Positions 55,880-64,000 of a stretch of 64,000 nucleotides of DNA are shown one piece after another. The notes beneath the pieces are model-generated. The model worked only from the letters and a program-made list of their open reading frames with translations. It was not told the origin of the DNA and did no database searches. Position 1 is the stretch's first letter. Every line of letters begins with the position of its first letter. The DNA is from CAYVBJ01 sp964449075. GTDB lineage: Bacteria > Bacteroidota > Rhodothermia > Balneolales > Balneolaceae. The position numbers and the translations under genes were made by a program. The stretch lies in the NCBI GenBank assembly GCA_964449075.1, contig CAYVBJ010000016.1, forward strand, positions 1 to 64,000. Reading direction: 5' to 3'.

Positions 55880-58800
55880 ATGAATGGACATAGGTTACAG
55901 AAGAGTGCGCTCTTCTCTTCATATGAATCAAACCGGTCAAATACCGGTATGAATAGTATGGTAAAGAAAGCGGTACAGTTTCTTCTTGCTCTCTTAGTAG
56001 TAGCAGGATGGAGTTTTAGTACGGCAATTGCGCAGGATCGTATTGAAGTAACGGGTACGGTAACGGATGCATCCGACGGATCATCATTACCCGGAGTAAA
56101 CATTACAGTGCAGGGAATGCCAAGTGTGGGAACAACTACAAATCTGGATGGTGAATACAGTCTGGACGTGCCTGCAGATGCAAATGTATTGATCTTCTCA
56201 TTTATCGGGTTCGTTCGCCAGGAAGTAGAAATAAATGACAGAACTACAATCGACGTAGCGCTGGAACCGGATGTTCAGCTGCTTGATGACGTAGTAGTTG
56301 TAGGTTATGGTACCCAGGACCGGAAAGAGATTACCAGTTCTGTTGCCAGTGTAAAGTCAGAAGATTTTAATAAAGGAAATATCCAGGATAGTCAGCAGCT
56401 GCTGCAGGGAAAAGTTTCCGGCCTCCAAATTACCCGCCCCGGCGGTGACCCGAATGCAGGTTTTAATATTCGTCTCCGCGGGCTATCAACCATTGGTGCC
56501 AATACCGAACCGCTGGTTGTAGTTGACGGTGTAATTGGTGCTAATTTTGATACAGTTGATCCGAATGATATCGAGTCAATTGACGTATTGAAGGATGCAT
56601 CTGCCTCTGCCATCTATGGAACACGGGGTGCTAACGGGGTGATTCTGATCACAACCAAATCCGGTACAATAGGTGCGGATCAGCCGGTTTCTGTCAGTTA
56701 CAACGGTCAGTTATCTACCAACTTTATTGAAAACAAGCTGGAAGTACTCAGTGCAGACCAGTTCAGAGAACTTGCTGCATCGAGAGGCACACCTGATCTT
56801 GACGAGGGCGCAAATACAGATTGGTTTGACCTTGTGACTCAAAACGGATTGACACAGACCCACAACCTCTCTGTATCCGGTGGCAATGCATCAACCAGTT
56901 ATCGTATTTCAGGGAACTTCAGAGATGTGGATGGGGTTCAGGAAACAACGGGTAACCAACAGCTTAGCGGTCGTTTGAATTTGACTCACCGTGCGCTTAA
57001 TGACCGACTTACTCTTACCGGTACAATTTCAATTGTTAACCGGGATGAAGAGAGGGGATTCGGAGAAGTTTTTCGTTATGCAGCTGCATTTAACCCGACT
57101 GCTCCTGTTTTTGATGAGAACTCAGCTTTCGGCGGTGGTTTCACAGAAACACAGGGTTTTGATATGTTTAACCCGGTAGCCATCCAGGAACTCTCCCGGA
57201 ATGTTGCCGAACAGCGCCGGCTTGTGACCTCACTGCGATCAGGCTATGACTTTAGCGACATACTCCCAGGCTTTAGCGCAGAGCTCTTCTACTCGCTTGA
57301 AACATTTGACGAGACACGCGGCGAGTTCTACTCTCAAAATCTGAAGTTCAGAGGATTTGACAGAGGAGGTTTAGCTACCAGGCAAGATGTAAACAATAAA
57401 TCTGAACTCTTTGAAACCACAGTAAGGTATTCAAATAGTTTTGATCGACTACGTGTTGAATCTGTTGCAGGTTACTCTTTCCAGGAATTTACTGACGAAA
57501 ACAGGTTTATTTCGGCTGGTGATTTTATCACAGATGCTTTCAGTTTTAACCGTATTGATGCAGCCCAGGACATCCCTAATGGAATTGCAACGGTGAACAA
57601 CTTCAGAACCGAAAGCCGTCTGATTGCAGCTTTTGGGCGTGCAAACTTCACCTTTGATAATACCTACTTTTTGTCTGGATCGTTTAGAAGAGAAGGATCT
57701 ACCCGTTTCGGAGCAAACAATAGGTGGGGAAATTTCTTTGCCGTAAGCGGTGGTGTTGAACTGACCAATTTGATTAACATTCCGAAAGCGAATGAGTTTA
57801 AAATACGTGCTGCATTTGGACGTACCGGAACGCAGCCTGCCCAGAATGGCCTTTCGCAGCTCGTATTTGGACCAACAGGCAACAACTTTTTTGTTAATGG
57901 TGAATTTATCCCGGTATTCGGACCTGTAAGAAATCCAAACCCGGATCTTCAGTGGGAAACCAAAGAGGATATAAATCTTGGTCTTGATTTTGCGTTTCTC
58001 GATTCCCGTTTAACCGGGGCTATCGATGTTTACAGAGGTGATACAGAGGATGCCATCTTTGAATTTGACGTTCCTGTACCTCCCAATATTTTCCCGACAC
58101 AGTTTGTGAATATCGGGGAATTGAGAAATGAAGGTATTGATGTTGCAATGTCGTATGAAGCCCTAAGACAGCAAAACCTCAACTGGACAACAAGCGTTAC
58201 TTTTTCAACATTTGATACTGAATTGAGATCACTTTCCAGCGGCCAGTTTGATTTCGGTGATCAGCGATTTCTTGCTAATATGGGTGCGCCCGGTCTGAAC
58301 GATACAGAATTGATCAGAGTTAAGGAGGGTGAATCAATTGGACAGATTTGGGGTCCCAAATTCGTTGGATTTGATGAAGATGGTGGCTGGTTATTTGAAA
58401 ATGCCGATGGCGATGTTGTTGGCGCTGATGAAATTACACAAGCTGATGGCCAGGTATTGGGCAACGGTCTTCCTGATTTTGAGCTCGGCTGGAATAACAC
58501 AGTCGGATACAAAAACTGGGATTTCAATATGTTCTGGAGAGGATCCTTCGGGCATGACCTGGTGAACTCTTTTGGTGTATTCCAAACGAATCCAACCGTA
58601 ATCAGCCAGAGAAATGTGACTGTAGATGCTTTAAATCTACCTGATCTAAATGAATCACCCCAGTTTTCAAGTCTCTTTGTTGAAGACGCGAGTTTCTTTA
58701 AACTTGATAACGTTACGCTCGGTTATTCGTTTGATTTGGGAGCAGATGCCCCGATTCGTCGATTACGGGTATTCGCATCCGGTAACAACTTACTGGTGAT

Positions 58801-58966
58801 TACCGGCTATAACGGAATTGATCCGGAAGCCAGGTTTGCAGATCCAGGCCCAGCAAGCAATGGTGCTTTTGACGGCGATCCTAATCTTTTGGCACCTGGC
58901 ATTGAACGGCGAAACCAGTGGTTCACTGTCCGGCAGGCAACAGTCGGCGTTAATATTGACTTTTAA
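55880..58966 (+). CDS. SusC/RagA-family TonB-linked outer-membrane transporter
   Basis: A 1028-residue TonB-dependent transporter. The N-terminal region includes a signal peptide (~27-51, cleavage near TAIAQ) after a short extension; the Met codons at 55949 and 55958 are alternative starts, but AGAGG 9 bases before 55880 favours the longer form. A carboxypeptidase-regulatory-like domain (~56-140), the plug with 'DDVVVVGYGTQ' and 'DASASAIYGTRGANGVILITTK', and a C-terminal barrel ending 'ATVGVNIDF' follow in the usual SusC order. Together with SusD it imports glycans or other large substrates through the outer membrane. The first SusD gene starts 20 bp downstream. Confidence 0.96.
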   Translation: MNGHRLQKSALFSSYESNRSNTGMNSMVKKAVQFLLALLVVAGWSFSTAIAQDRIEVTGTVTDASDGSSLPGVNITVQGMPSVGTTTNLDGEYSLDVPADANVLIFSFIGFVRQEVEINDRTTIDVALEPDVQLLDDVVVVGYGTQDRKEITSSVASVKSEDFNKGNIQDSQQLLQGKVSGLQITRPGGDPNAGFNIRLRGLSTIGANTEPLVVVDGVIGANFDTVDPNDIESIDVLKDASASAIYGTRGANGVILITTKSGTIGADQPVSVSYNGQLSTNFIENKLEVLSADQFRELAASRGTPDLDEGANTDWFDLVTQNGLTQTHNLSVSGGNASTSYRISGNFRDVDGVQETTGNQQLSGRLNLTHRALNDRLTLTGTISIVNRDEERGFGEVFRYAAAFNPTAPVFDENSAFGGGFTETQGFDMFNPVAIQELSRNVAEQRRLVTSLRSGYDFSDILPGFSAELFYSLETFDETRGEFYSQNLKFRGFDRGGLATRQDVNNKSELFETTVRYSNSFDRLRVESVAGYSFQEFTDENRFISAGDFITDAFSFNRIDAAQDIPNGIATVNNFRTESRLIAAFGRANFTFDNTYFLSGSFRREGSTRFGANNRWGNFFAVSGGVELTNLINIPKANEFKIRAAFGRTGTQPAQNGLSQLVFGPTGNNFFVNGEFIPVFGPVRNPNPDLQWETKEDINLGLDFAFLDSRLTGAIDVYRGDTEDAIFEFDVPVPPNIFPTQFVNIGELRNEGIDVAMSYEALRQQNLNWTTSVTFSTFDTELRSLSSGQFDFGDQRFLANMGAPGLNDTELIRVKEGESIGQIWGPKFVGFDEDGGWLFENADGDVVGADEITQADGQVLGNGLPDFELGWNNTVGYKNWDFNMFWRGSFGHDLVNSFGVFQTNPTVISQRNVTVDALNLPDLNESPQFSSLFVEDASFFKLDNVTLGYSFDLGADAPIRRLRVFASGNNLLVITGYNGIDPEARFADPGPASNGAFDGDPNLLAPGIERRNQWFTVRQATVGVNIDF

Positions 58967-58986
58967 TCAGAGGTAAATAGAATAAG

Positions 58987-60561
58987 ATGATGAATAATAT
59001 TAAATCAATAAAATTAGCAGGTACGGTACTCCTCGCAATGCTGATCGGCTTCGGCTGTACAGATCTTGAGGAGAATTTACCGAGTGAATTAACGGCTGAT
59101 CAATTCGGCCAGAGTGAAACGGAAATCATATCTTCCATTGGAGAAGCTTATACAATAATGGCAGGTAACTGGGGATCCCACAACGGACTGTGGTCAATCC
59201 ATGAAGTTTCATCTGATGAAGCTGTGATACCCCAGAGAGGCCAGGATTGGTTTGATGGCGGTCTCTGGCTCAGAATGCACCGTCATACCTTCACACGAGA
59301 CGAAGGTGCGATTAACAATTCCTGGGCTGCGCTTTTCCAGGGTGTAAATACATCGAACAGGCTGATCTTTACACTTGAGTCAATTGTTGAAGAGGGTGGA
59401 TTATCCCAGGATCAGGCAGATGTCTTCATTGGGGAACTCAGAGCTGTGCGGGCATTCTACTATTTCTGGTTACTGGACACCTTCGGTAATGTTCCTATTA
59501 TTGAAGATTTTGAAACAGCTCCGGAAAGTCCACCAAACAATCCTGACTTTGCCCAGGGAAGACAAGAACTTTTTGATTTTATTGAATCCGAGTTACTTGA
59601 TGTTGCAAATCTTGTAACGGATGATGTAGCTTCAAGCTATGGACGGTTAAACAAATTTGGTGTTCATGCACTTCTTGGAAAGCTGTACATGAACGCTGAA
59701 GTTTATACCGGCACGCCGCGATGGCAGGATGCGATTGACCAGTTTGACATTGTTATAAACTCGGGTGAATACTCACTGGCAGGCAGTTACTTTGAAAATT
59801 TTGCCATTGAAAATGCCGGTTCACCTGAAAATATATTTGTGATTCCGTATGACGAGGTTTTTCTATCTGGTTTTAATCTGAACCAAATGACCCTTCACTA
59901 TGGCCAGCAGTTTGAGTTTAACCTGCAGCAACAGCCCTGGAATGGTTACGCATCTACACAGTCTTTCTACGAATCATTTGAAGATGGCGATGCAAGAAAG
60001 CAGGGATTTCTTGAAGGACCAAGATTTGATCCGGGCGGCGACCCTATACTTGACACAGATTTATTAGGTGTTCCCGCTGATACAGATCCTGCTTTGGTTC
60101 TCACACCTGAAATAAACGAATTGGAACCGAATGCATGCCGACAGTGCGGTGTCCGGTTTGCCAAATTTGAAATCGCAAGTGGTGAACTTCCTGAGAAAAG
60201 CAACGACTGGCCACTCTTGAGATATGGAGATGTACTGCTTTCCAAAGCAGAAGCCCAGTGGAGGCTTGGAACAGGTAACCCGCTTCTGGTTGTTAACGAT
60301 ATACGTGAACGATCAAATGCAGAGCCTCTTGATGCTTTAACAGCCGAGAATCTTTTGGCAGAGCGCGGGCGTGAACTTTACCTCGAGATGTGGAGACGAC
60401 AAGATCTGATTCGATTCGATGGTCAAAACGGTGGAACTACAGCCTTTAACGATCCGTGGGATTTCAAAGATGTGTCTGACCCCAATGTAAATGTTTTCCC
60501 GATTCCGAGAGAACAGATTGAGGCTAATCAAAACCTTACACAGAATCCGGGATTTGAATAA
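58987..60561 (+). CDS. SusD/RagB-family nutrient-binding lipoprotein (copy 1)
   Basis: A 524-residue lipoprotein; lipobox-like 'IGFGC' with the acyl Cys near residue 24, followed by 'TDLEENLPSEL'. The body has the SusD TPR-like helical scaffold ('RAVRAFYYFWLLDTFGNVPII' region in parts) and the C-terminal 'RGRELYLEMWRRQDLIRF' and 'FPIPREQI' motifs typical of RagB/SusD. It caps the SusC channel and binds substrate. It starts 20 bp after susC and ends with a strong terminator. Two more SusD genes follow without their own susC. Confidence 0.95.
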   Translation: MMNNIKSIKLAGTVLLAMLIGFGCTDLEENLPSELTADQFGQSETEIISSIGEAYTIMAGNWGSHNGLWSIHEVSSDEAVIPQRGQDWFDGGLWLRMHRHTFTRDEGAINNSWAALFQGVNTSNRLIFTLESIVEEGGLSQDQADVFIGELRAVRAFYYFWLLDTFGNVPIIEDFETAPESPPNNPDFAQGRQELFDFIESELLDVANLVTDDVASSYGRLNKFGVHALLGKLYMNAEVYTGTPRWQDAIDQFDIVINSGEYSLAGSYFENFAIENAGSPENIFVIPYDEVFLSGFNLNQMTLHYGQQFEFNLQQQPWNGYASTQSFYESFEDGDARKQGFLEGPRFDPGGDPILDTDLLGVPADTDPALVLTPEINELEPNACRQCGVRFAKFEIASGELPEKSNDWPLLRYGDVLLSKAEAQWRLGTGNPLLVVNDIRERSNAEPLDALTAENLLAERGRELYLEMWRRQDLIRFDGQNGGTTAFNDPWDFKDVSDPNVNVFPIPREQIEANQNLTQNPGFE

Positions 60562-60586
60562 GTCTCCGAATTAAATACTTAGTTTT

Positions 60587-60617
60587 AAAAAGGCCGCGAT
60601 TTATCGCGGCCTTTTTT
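60587..60617 (+). terminator. Rho-independent terminator after SusD copy 1
   Basis: Stem AAAAAGGCCGCGAT (60587-60600) with ATCGCGGCCTTTTT across a TT loop, followed by a T run. The second SusD copy is followed by a diverged version (62363), showing that the terminator was duplicated with the gene. Confidence 0.93.
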
Positions 60618-60756
60618 GTTTTATGATCTTTCCGGATGTCCCGGTTTTGAATTCAGGAAATAGGTCTAACATTTTCATCACATTCTCCGAATAATTTTGT
60701 AATCGTTTTTTTTTCATTTTAAACAGTACAATGCATTCATTCTAAACTGTTACGAT

Positions 60757-62334
60757 ATGAAGAGTTTCTTTAAAGTAAGAAGATTAACGATAGTGCTTTT
60801 GATAATGTTTATCGGACACGGCTGTTCAGATCTTGACGAGAACCTACCAAGCGAATTAACAACGGAGAAATCAGGTCTGAATGAAAAAGAAATAATAACT
60901 TTGATCGGTGAAGCTTATACCATCATGGCAAATGAAGGCGGGTTGGGAAGTCACAATGGACTCTGGGCCATTCATCAAATCTCCTCCGACGAGTTTGTGT
61001 TTCCAACGAGAGGTCAGGACAGGTTTGATGGGGGAATTTGGCTCAGAATTCAGCGACACACATTCACCAAATACGAGGGCGCAATAAATAATGCCTGGGG
61101 ATTGCTCTTCAATGGTGTAAACACATCAAACCGATTGATTTCTTTGTTTGAGACAATGGCTGCAGAGGGGGATCTTTCACAGGCAAAATCAGATCTCTTT
61201 CTTGGTGAACTCAGAGCACTCCGAGCTTATTACTATTTTTGGCTGCTTGATACATTTGGCAATGTTCCTATCGTAACAGATTTTGAAACAGCTCCGGAAA
61301 GACCTCCTAATAACACTGACTTTGACAAGGGAAGGCAAGAACTTTTTGATTTTATTGAATCAGAGTTACTGGACGTTGCAAATCTTGTAACGGATGATGT
61401 AGCTACAAGCTATGGAAGAATTAATAAATTTGGGGTTCATGCACTGCTTGGAAAGCTCTATCTGAACGCTGAAGTTTATACCGGCACACCGCGATACGAG
61501 GAAGCTATCGAACAGTTTGATATCGTAATCAACTCTGGTGAATTTTCATTGATGGGAAATTATTTTGATAATTTTGCAGTGGAAAATACCAATTCAACTG
61601 AAAATATTTTCGTTATACCGTTCGACGAAGTATTATTACCCGGTTTTAATTTAACTCAAATGACTCTCCATTTCGGTCAGCAATTTGAGTTCAACCTGCT
61701 AGAGCATCCATGGAACGGCTATGCATCCCTGCAGTCTTTCTATGAATCGTTTGAAGATGGCGATGTCAGAAAGAACGGGTTCCTTGAAGGACCAAGGTTT
61801 GATACAAATGGAGACCCCATTATGGATAATGATCTATTGGGCATCCCCGCTGACACAGATCCGGCTTTGGTGCTCACACCTGAGATCAACGAATTGGAAC
61901 CGAATGCATGCCGTCAGTGCGGTGTCCGGTTTGCCAAATTTGAAATTGCAAATGGGGAGTCACCTGACAAAAGCAACGATTTTCCACTATTGCGCTATGC
62001 CGATGTTCTGCTTTCTAAGGCGGAAGCCCAGTGGAGACTTGGCACAGGGACACCACTGTTGATTGTTAATGATATCCGTGAACGTTCAAATGCGGAACCT
62101 TTTGATGAGTTAACCGCTGATAACTTACTGGCAGAACGTGGCCGTGAACTATACCTTGAAATGTGGAGAAGGCAGGACTTGATTCGATTCGATGGCCAGA
62201 ATGGCGGAGTTACTGCATTTAACGATCCATGGGAATTTAAAGATGTATCTGACCCTAATTTTAATGTTTTCCCGATTCCGAGAGAACAGATTGTGGCTAA
62301 TCCAAACCTGAATCAAAATCCGGGATTTGAATAA
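60757..62334 (+). CDS. SusD/RagB-family lipoprotein (copy 2)
   Basis: A 525-residue paralogue of copy 1, diverged throughout but collinear: lipobox-like 'IGHGC', 'SDLDENLPSEL', the 'RPPNNTDF' region and the end 'FPIPREQIVANPN'. No SusC gene accompanies it. Its upstream segment (60731-60759, 'atgcattcattctaaa' then 'tacgatATG') matches that of copy 3. The terminator of copy 1 lies between the genes, so copy 2 probably has its own promoter or depends on read-through. It presumably offers an alternative binding specificity for the shared SusC. Confidence 0.94.
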   Translation: MKSFFKVRRLTIVLLIMFIGHGCSDLDENLPSELTTEKSGLNEKEIITLIGEAYTIMANEGGLGSHNGLWAIHQISSDEFVFPTRGQDRFDGGIWLRIQRHTFTKYEGAINNAWGLLFNGVNTSNRLISLFETMAAEGDLSQAKSDLFLGELRALRAYYYFWLLDTFGNVPIVTDFETAPERPPNNTDFDKGRQELFDFIESELLDVANLVTDDVATSYGRINKFGVHALLGKLYLNAEVYTGTPRYEEAIEQFDIVINSGEFSLMGNYFDNFAVENTNSTENIFVIPFDEVLLPGFNLTQMTLHFGQQFEFNLLEHPWNGYASLQSFYESFEDGDVRKNGFLEGPRFDTNGDPIMDNDLLGIPADTDPALVLTPEINELEPNACRQCGVRFAKFEIANGESPDKSNDFPLLRYADVLLSKAEAQWRLGTGTPLLIVNDIRERSNAEPFDELTADNLLAERGRELYLEMWRRQDLIRFDGQNGGVTAFNDPWEFKDVSDPNFNVFPIPREQIVANPNLNQNPGFE

Positions 62335-62362
62335 GTCTCTGAATTAAAAATTTAGTTTTAAA

Positions 62363-62388
62363 AAAGGCCGTGATTTATCATGGCCTTT
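62363..62388 (+). terminator. Terminator after SusD copy 2
   Basis: AAAGGCCGTGAT pairs with ATCATGGCCTTT (one G-T pair) around a TT loop. It is a diverged copy of the terminator at 60587. Confidence 0.75.
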
Positions 62389-62460
62389 ATTCTTTGTGCT
62401 ATTTTTAGGTATGAAAATAGCTATATGATAAGTTTGATAACTTGTATACTGAAACAGGAA

Positions 62461-62515
62461 CATCCCTGAAAAAGGTCGTCAGTAACAGCGTAGGGTGAAA
62501 CCCTGTGGAACAAAT
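62461..62515. repeat. Degenerate copy of the hairpin-pair repeat
   Basis: The order 'ccctgaa-aagg', 'aacag', then AGGGT-GAA-ACCCT and 'gtggaa' parallels 52883-52935. It places the same dispersed repeat family between two SusD genes. Confidence 0.55.
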
Positions 62516-62717
62516 GAACCTCTAAATACAGTCAGCCACGCTGGGGGTGTTAGCCGAATGCTGAACAACATTCTCAATCAGCACACGATCTTTCCAAGTG
62601 TCCAAGTTTTAAATTCAGAAATGCAGATCTATCTTTTTTGTCACCTTTACAGAAGTAATTTGTAATTGTTTTATTTAAATTAAACTATGAGATGCATTCA
62701 TTCTAAAGTGCTACGAT

Positions 62718-64000
62718 ATGGAGAGTTCTTTAAATATAAGAAGACTATGGATAGTGCCTTTGATATTGCTGATCGGTAACGGTTGTACAGATCTTGAGGA
62801 GAATTTACCGAGCGAATTAACGGTTGATCAATTCGGCCGGAGTGAAACAGCAATCAATTCTTTCATTGGGGAAGCTTACACAATTATGGCTGGAGATGGC
62901 GGATGGGGAAGCCACAATGGATTGTGGTCGATCCATGAAGTCTCTTCTGATGAAGTAGTGATTCCCCAAAGAGGCCAGGATTGGTTTGACGGCGGAATGT
63001 GGCTAAGGATGCATCGCCATACCTATACCATGGATGATGGCGCAATAAGTAGGGCATGGGGATTGCTCTTCAGGGGTGTATATACATCGAACAGGCTGAT
63101 CTTTACACTTGAGACAATCGTTGAAGAGGGCGGACTTACGCAGACTGAGGCAGATACCTTCATTGGGGAACTCAGAGCTGTTCGGGCATTCTACTATTTC
63201 TGGTTACTGGACACCTTCGGTAATGTTCCTATTATTGAAGATTTTGAAACAGCTCCGGAAAGTCCACCAAACAATCCTGACTTTGCCCAGGGAAGACAAG
63301 AACTTTTTGATTTTATTGAATCCGAGTTACTTGATGTTGCAAATCTTGTAACGGATGATGTAGCTTCAAGCTATGGACGGTTAAACAAATTTGGTGTTCA
63401 TGCACTTCTTGGAAAGCTGTACATGAACGCTGAAGTTTATACCGGCACGCCGCGATGGCAGGATGCGATTGACCAGTTTGACATTGTTATAAACTCGGGT
63501 GAATACTCACTGGCAGGCAGTTACTTTGAAAATTTTGCCATTGAAAATGCCGGTTCACCTGAAAATATATTTGTGATTCCGTATGACGAGGTTTTTCTAT
63601 CTGGTTTTAATCTGAACCAAATGACCCTTCACTATGGCCAGCAGTTTGAGTTTAACCTGCAGCAACAGCCCTGGAATGGTTACGCATCTACACAGTCTTT
63701 CTACGAATCATTTGAAGATGGCGATGCAAGAAAGCAGGGATTTCTTGAAGGACCAAGATTTGATCCGGGCGGCGACCCTATACTTGACACAGATTTATTA
63801 GGTGTTCCCGCTGATACAGATCCTGCTTTGGTTCTCACACCTGAAATAAACGAATTGGAACCGAATGCATGCCGACAGTGCGGTGTCCGGTTTGCCAAAT
63901 TTGAAATCGCAAGTGGTGAACTTCCTGAGAAAAGCAACGACTGGCCACTCTTGAGATATGGAGATGTACTGCTTTCCAAAGCAGAAGCCCAGTGGAGGCT
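62718..64000 (+). CDS. SusD/RagB-family lipoprotein (copy 3), cut by the window edge
   Basis: Open from ATG 62718 to the end of the window (427 codons seen). The first ~465 bases are a diverged SusD paralogue with lipobox-like 'IGNGC' and 'TDLEENLPSEL'. From 63183 to 64000 the DNA is identical, base for base, to 59449-60266 of copy 1 (818 bp). The abrupt change marks either recent gene conversion or an assembly artefact. The start is aligned with copies 1 and 2, and the upstream motif 'tacgatATG' is shared with copy 2. The C-terminus is outside the window. Confidence 0.93.
   Translation, partial: MESSLNIRRLWIVPLILLIGNGCTDLEENLPSELTVDQFGRSETAINSFIGEAYTIMAGDGGWGSHNGLWSIHEVSSDEVVIPQRGQDWFDGGMWLRMHRHTYTMDDGAISRAWGLLFRGVYTSNRLIFTLETIVEEGGLTQTEADTFIGELRAVRAFYYFWLLDTFGNVPIIEDFETAPESPPNNPDFAQGRQELFDFIESELLDVANLVTDDVASSYGRLNKFGVHALLGKLYMNAEVYTGTPRWQDAIDQFDIVINSGEYSLAGSYFENFAIENAGSPENIFVIPYDEVFLSGFNLNQMTLHYGQQFEFNLQQQPWNGYASTQSFYESFEDGDARKQGFLEGPRFDPGGDPILDTDLLGVPADTDPALVLTPEINELEPNACRQCGVRFAKFEIASGELPEKSNDWPLLRYGDVLLSKAEAQWR

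Larger units (their letters stand above)
62335..62717. other. Spacer between SusD copies 2 and 3
   Basis: 383 bases holding the copy 2 terminator, a degenerate relative of the hairpin-pair repeat (62461-62515), and upstream sequence matching that of copy 2 ('atgcattcattctaaa', 62694 onward). No gene was seen. Confidence 0.6.

Overview
The window looks like a draft-genome scaffold from an aerobic, probably marine or saline member of the Bacteroidota/Balneolota (FCB) group. This is inferred from the SusC/SusD outer-membrane nutrient genes, a BlaI/M56-TonB signalling pair, a YaiO-type outer-membrane barrel, many secreted beta-propeller and Ig-like proteins, weak Shine-Dalgarno use with several TTG starts, and a FeS-type photolyase. 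No rRNA, tRNA, CRISPR array or intact transposase was seen. Two runs of exactly 100 N mark scaffold joins, and both have 55-bp flanking repeats typical of a k=55 de Bruijn assembly.

Layout. 1-5.5 kb (minus): a giant surface protein of InlB-like and Ig-like repeats, open at the left edge and broken only by a scaffold gap. 5.9-8.3 kb (plus): an NlpE-like lipoprotein and an exported GH13 amylase. 8.8-13.2 kb (minus): an M29 aminopeptidase and glycine decarboxylase GcvP. 13.5-17.8 kb (plus): two exported beta-propeller proteins, one with a His/Met-rich loop, and a ZIP metal transporter. 17.8-20.8 kb (minus): a DUF2459 lipoprotein, a 2-hydroxyacid dehydrogenase and MnmD. 21.1-22.3 kb: an M20 amidohydrolase.

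22.6-40 kb is the most unusual part. It holds a nine-PAS/GAF NarL-type kinase with its regulator; a minus-strand operon of CheY-like regulator, membrane HEAT-repeat protein and processive GT2 glycosyltransferase; a divergent TPR plus YaiO-barrel protein; and a membrane alkaline-phosphatase-superfamily transferase that ends in the same TPR module as the YaiO protein. A degenerate receiver, a HisKA_2 kinase with an eroded ATPase domain, an intact CheY-like regulator and two paralogous outer-membrane barrels follow. I read the core (28.0-35.0 kb) as a candidate exopolysaccharide synthesis, modification and export system under phosphorelay control.

40.2-49.4 kb is mostly housekeeping: Rsh (ppGpp), a HU-family protein, RuvX, Def, Fmt, an ankyrin protein, GAPDH, HisA, a Gfo/Idh/MocA-like protein and PspC. 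49.9-52.5 kb carries the M56-TonB sensor, its BlaI-type repressor and a SLOG-fold protein. 52.5-53.8 kb is a gene-free cluster of hairpin repeats. 53.8-55.4 kb encodes a FeS-BCP-type photolyase. 55.9-64 kb is a SusC gene followed by three tandem SusD paralogues, the third cut by the window edge. A near-perfect LacI-family operator lies upstream of susC, so this is probably a glycan-uptake locus. The GH13 amylase is distant and its link to that locus is only suggestive.
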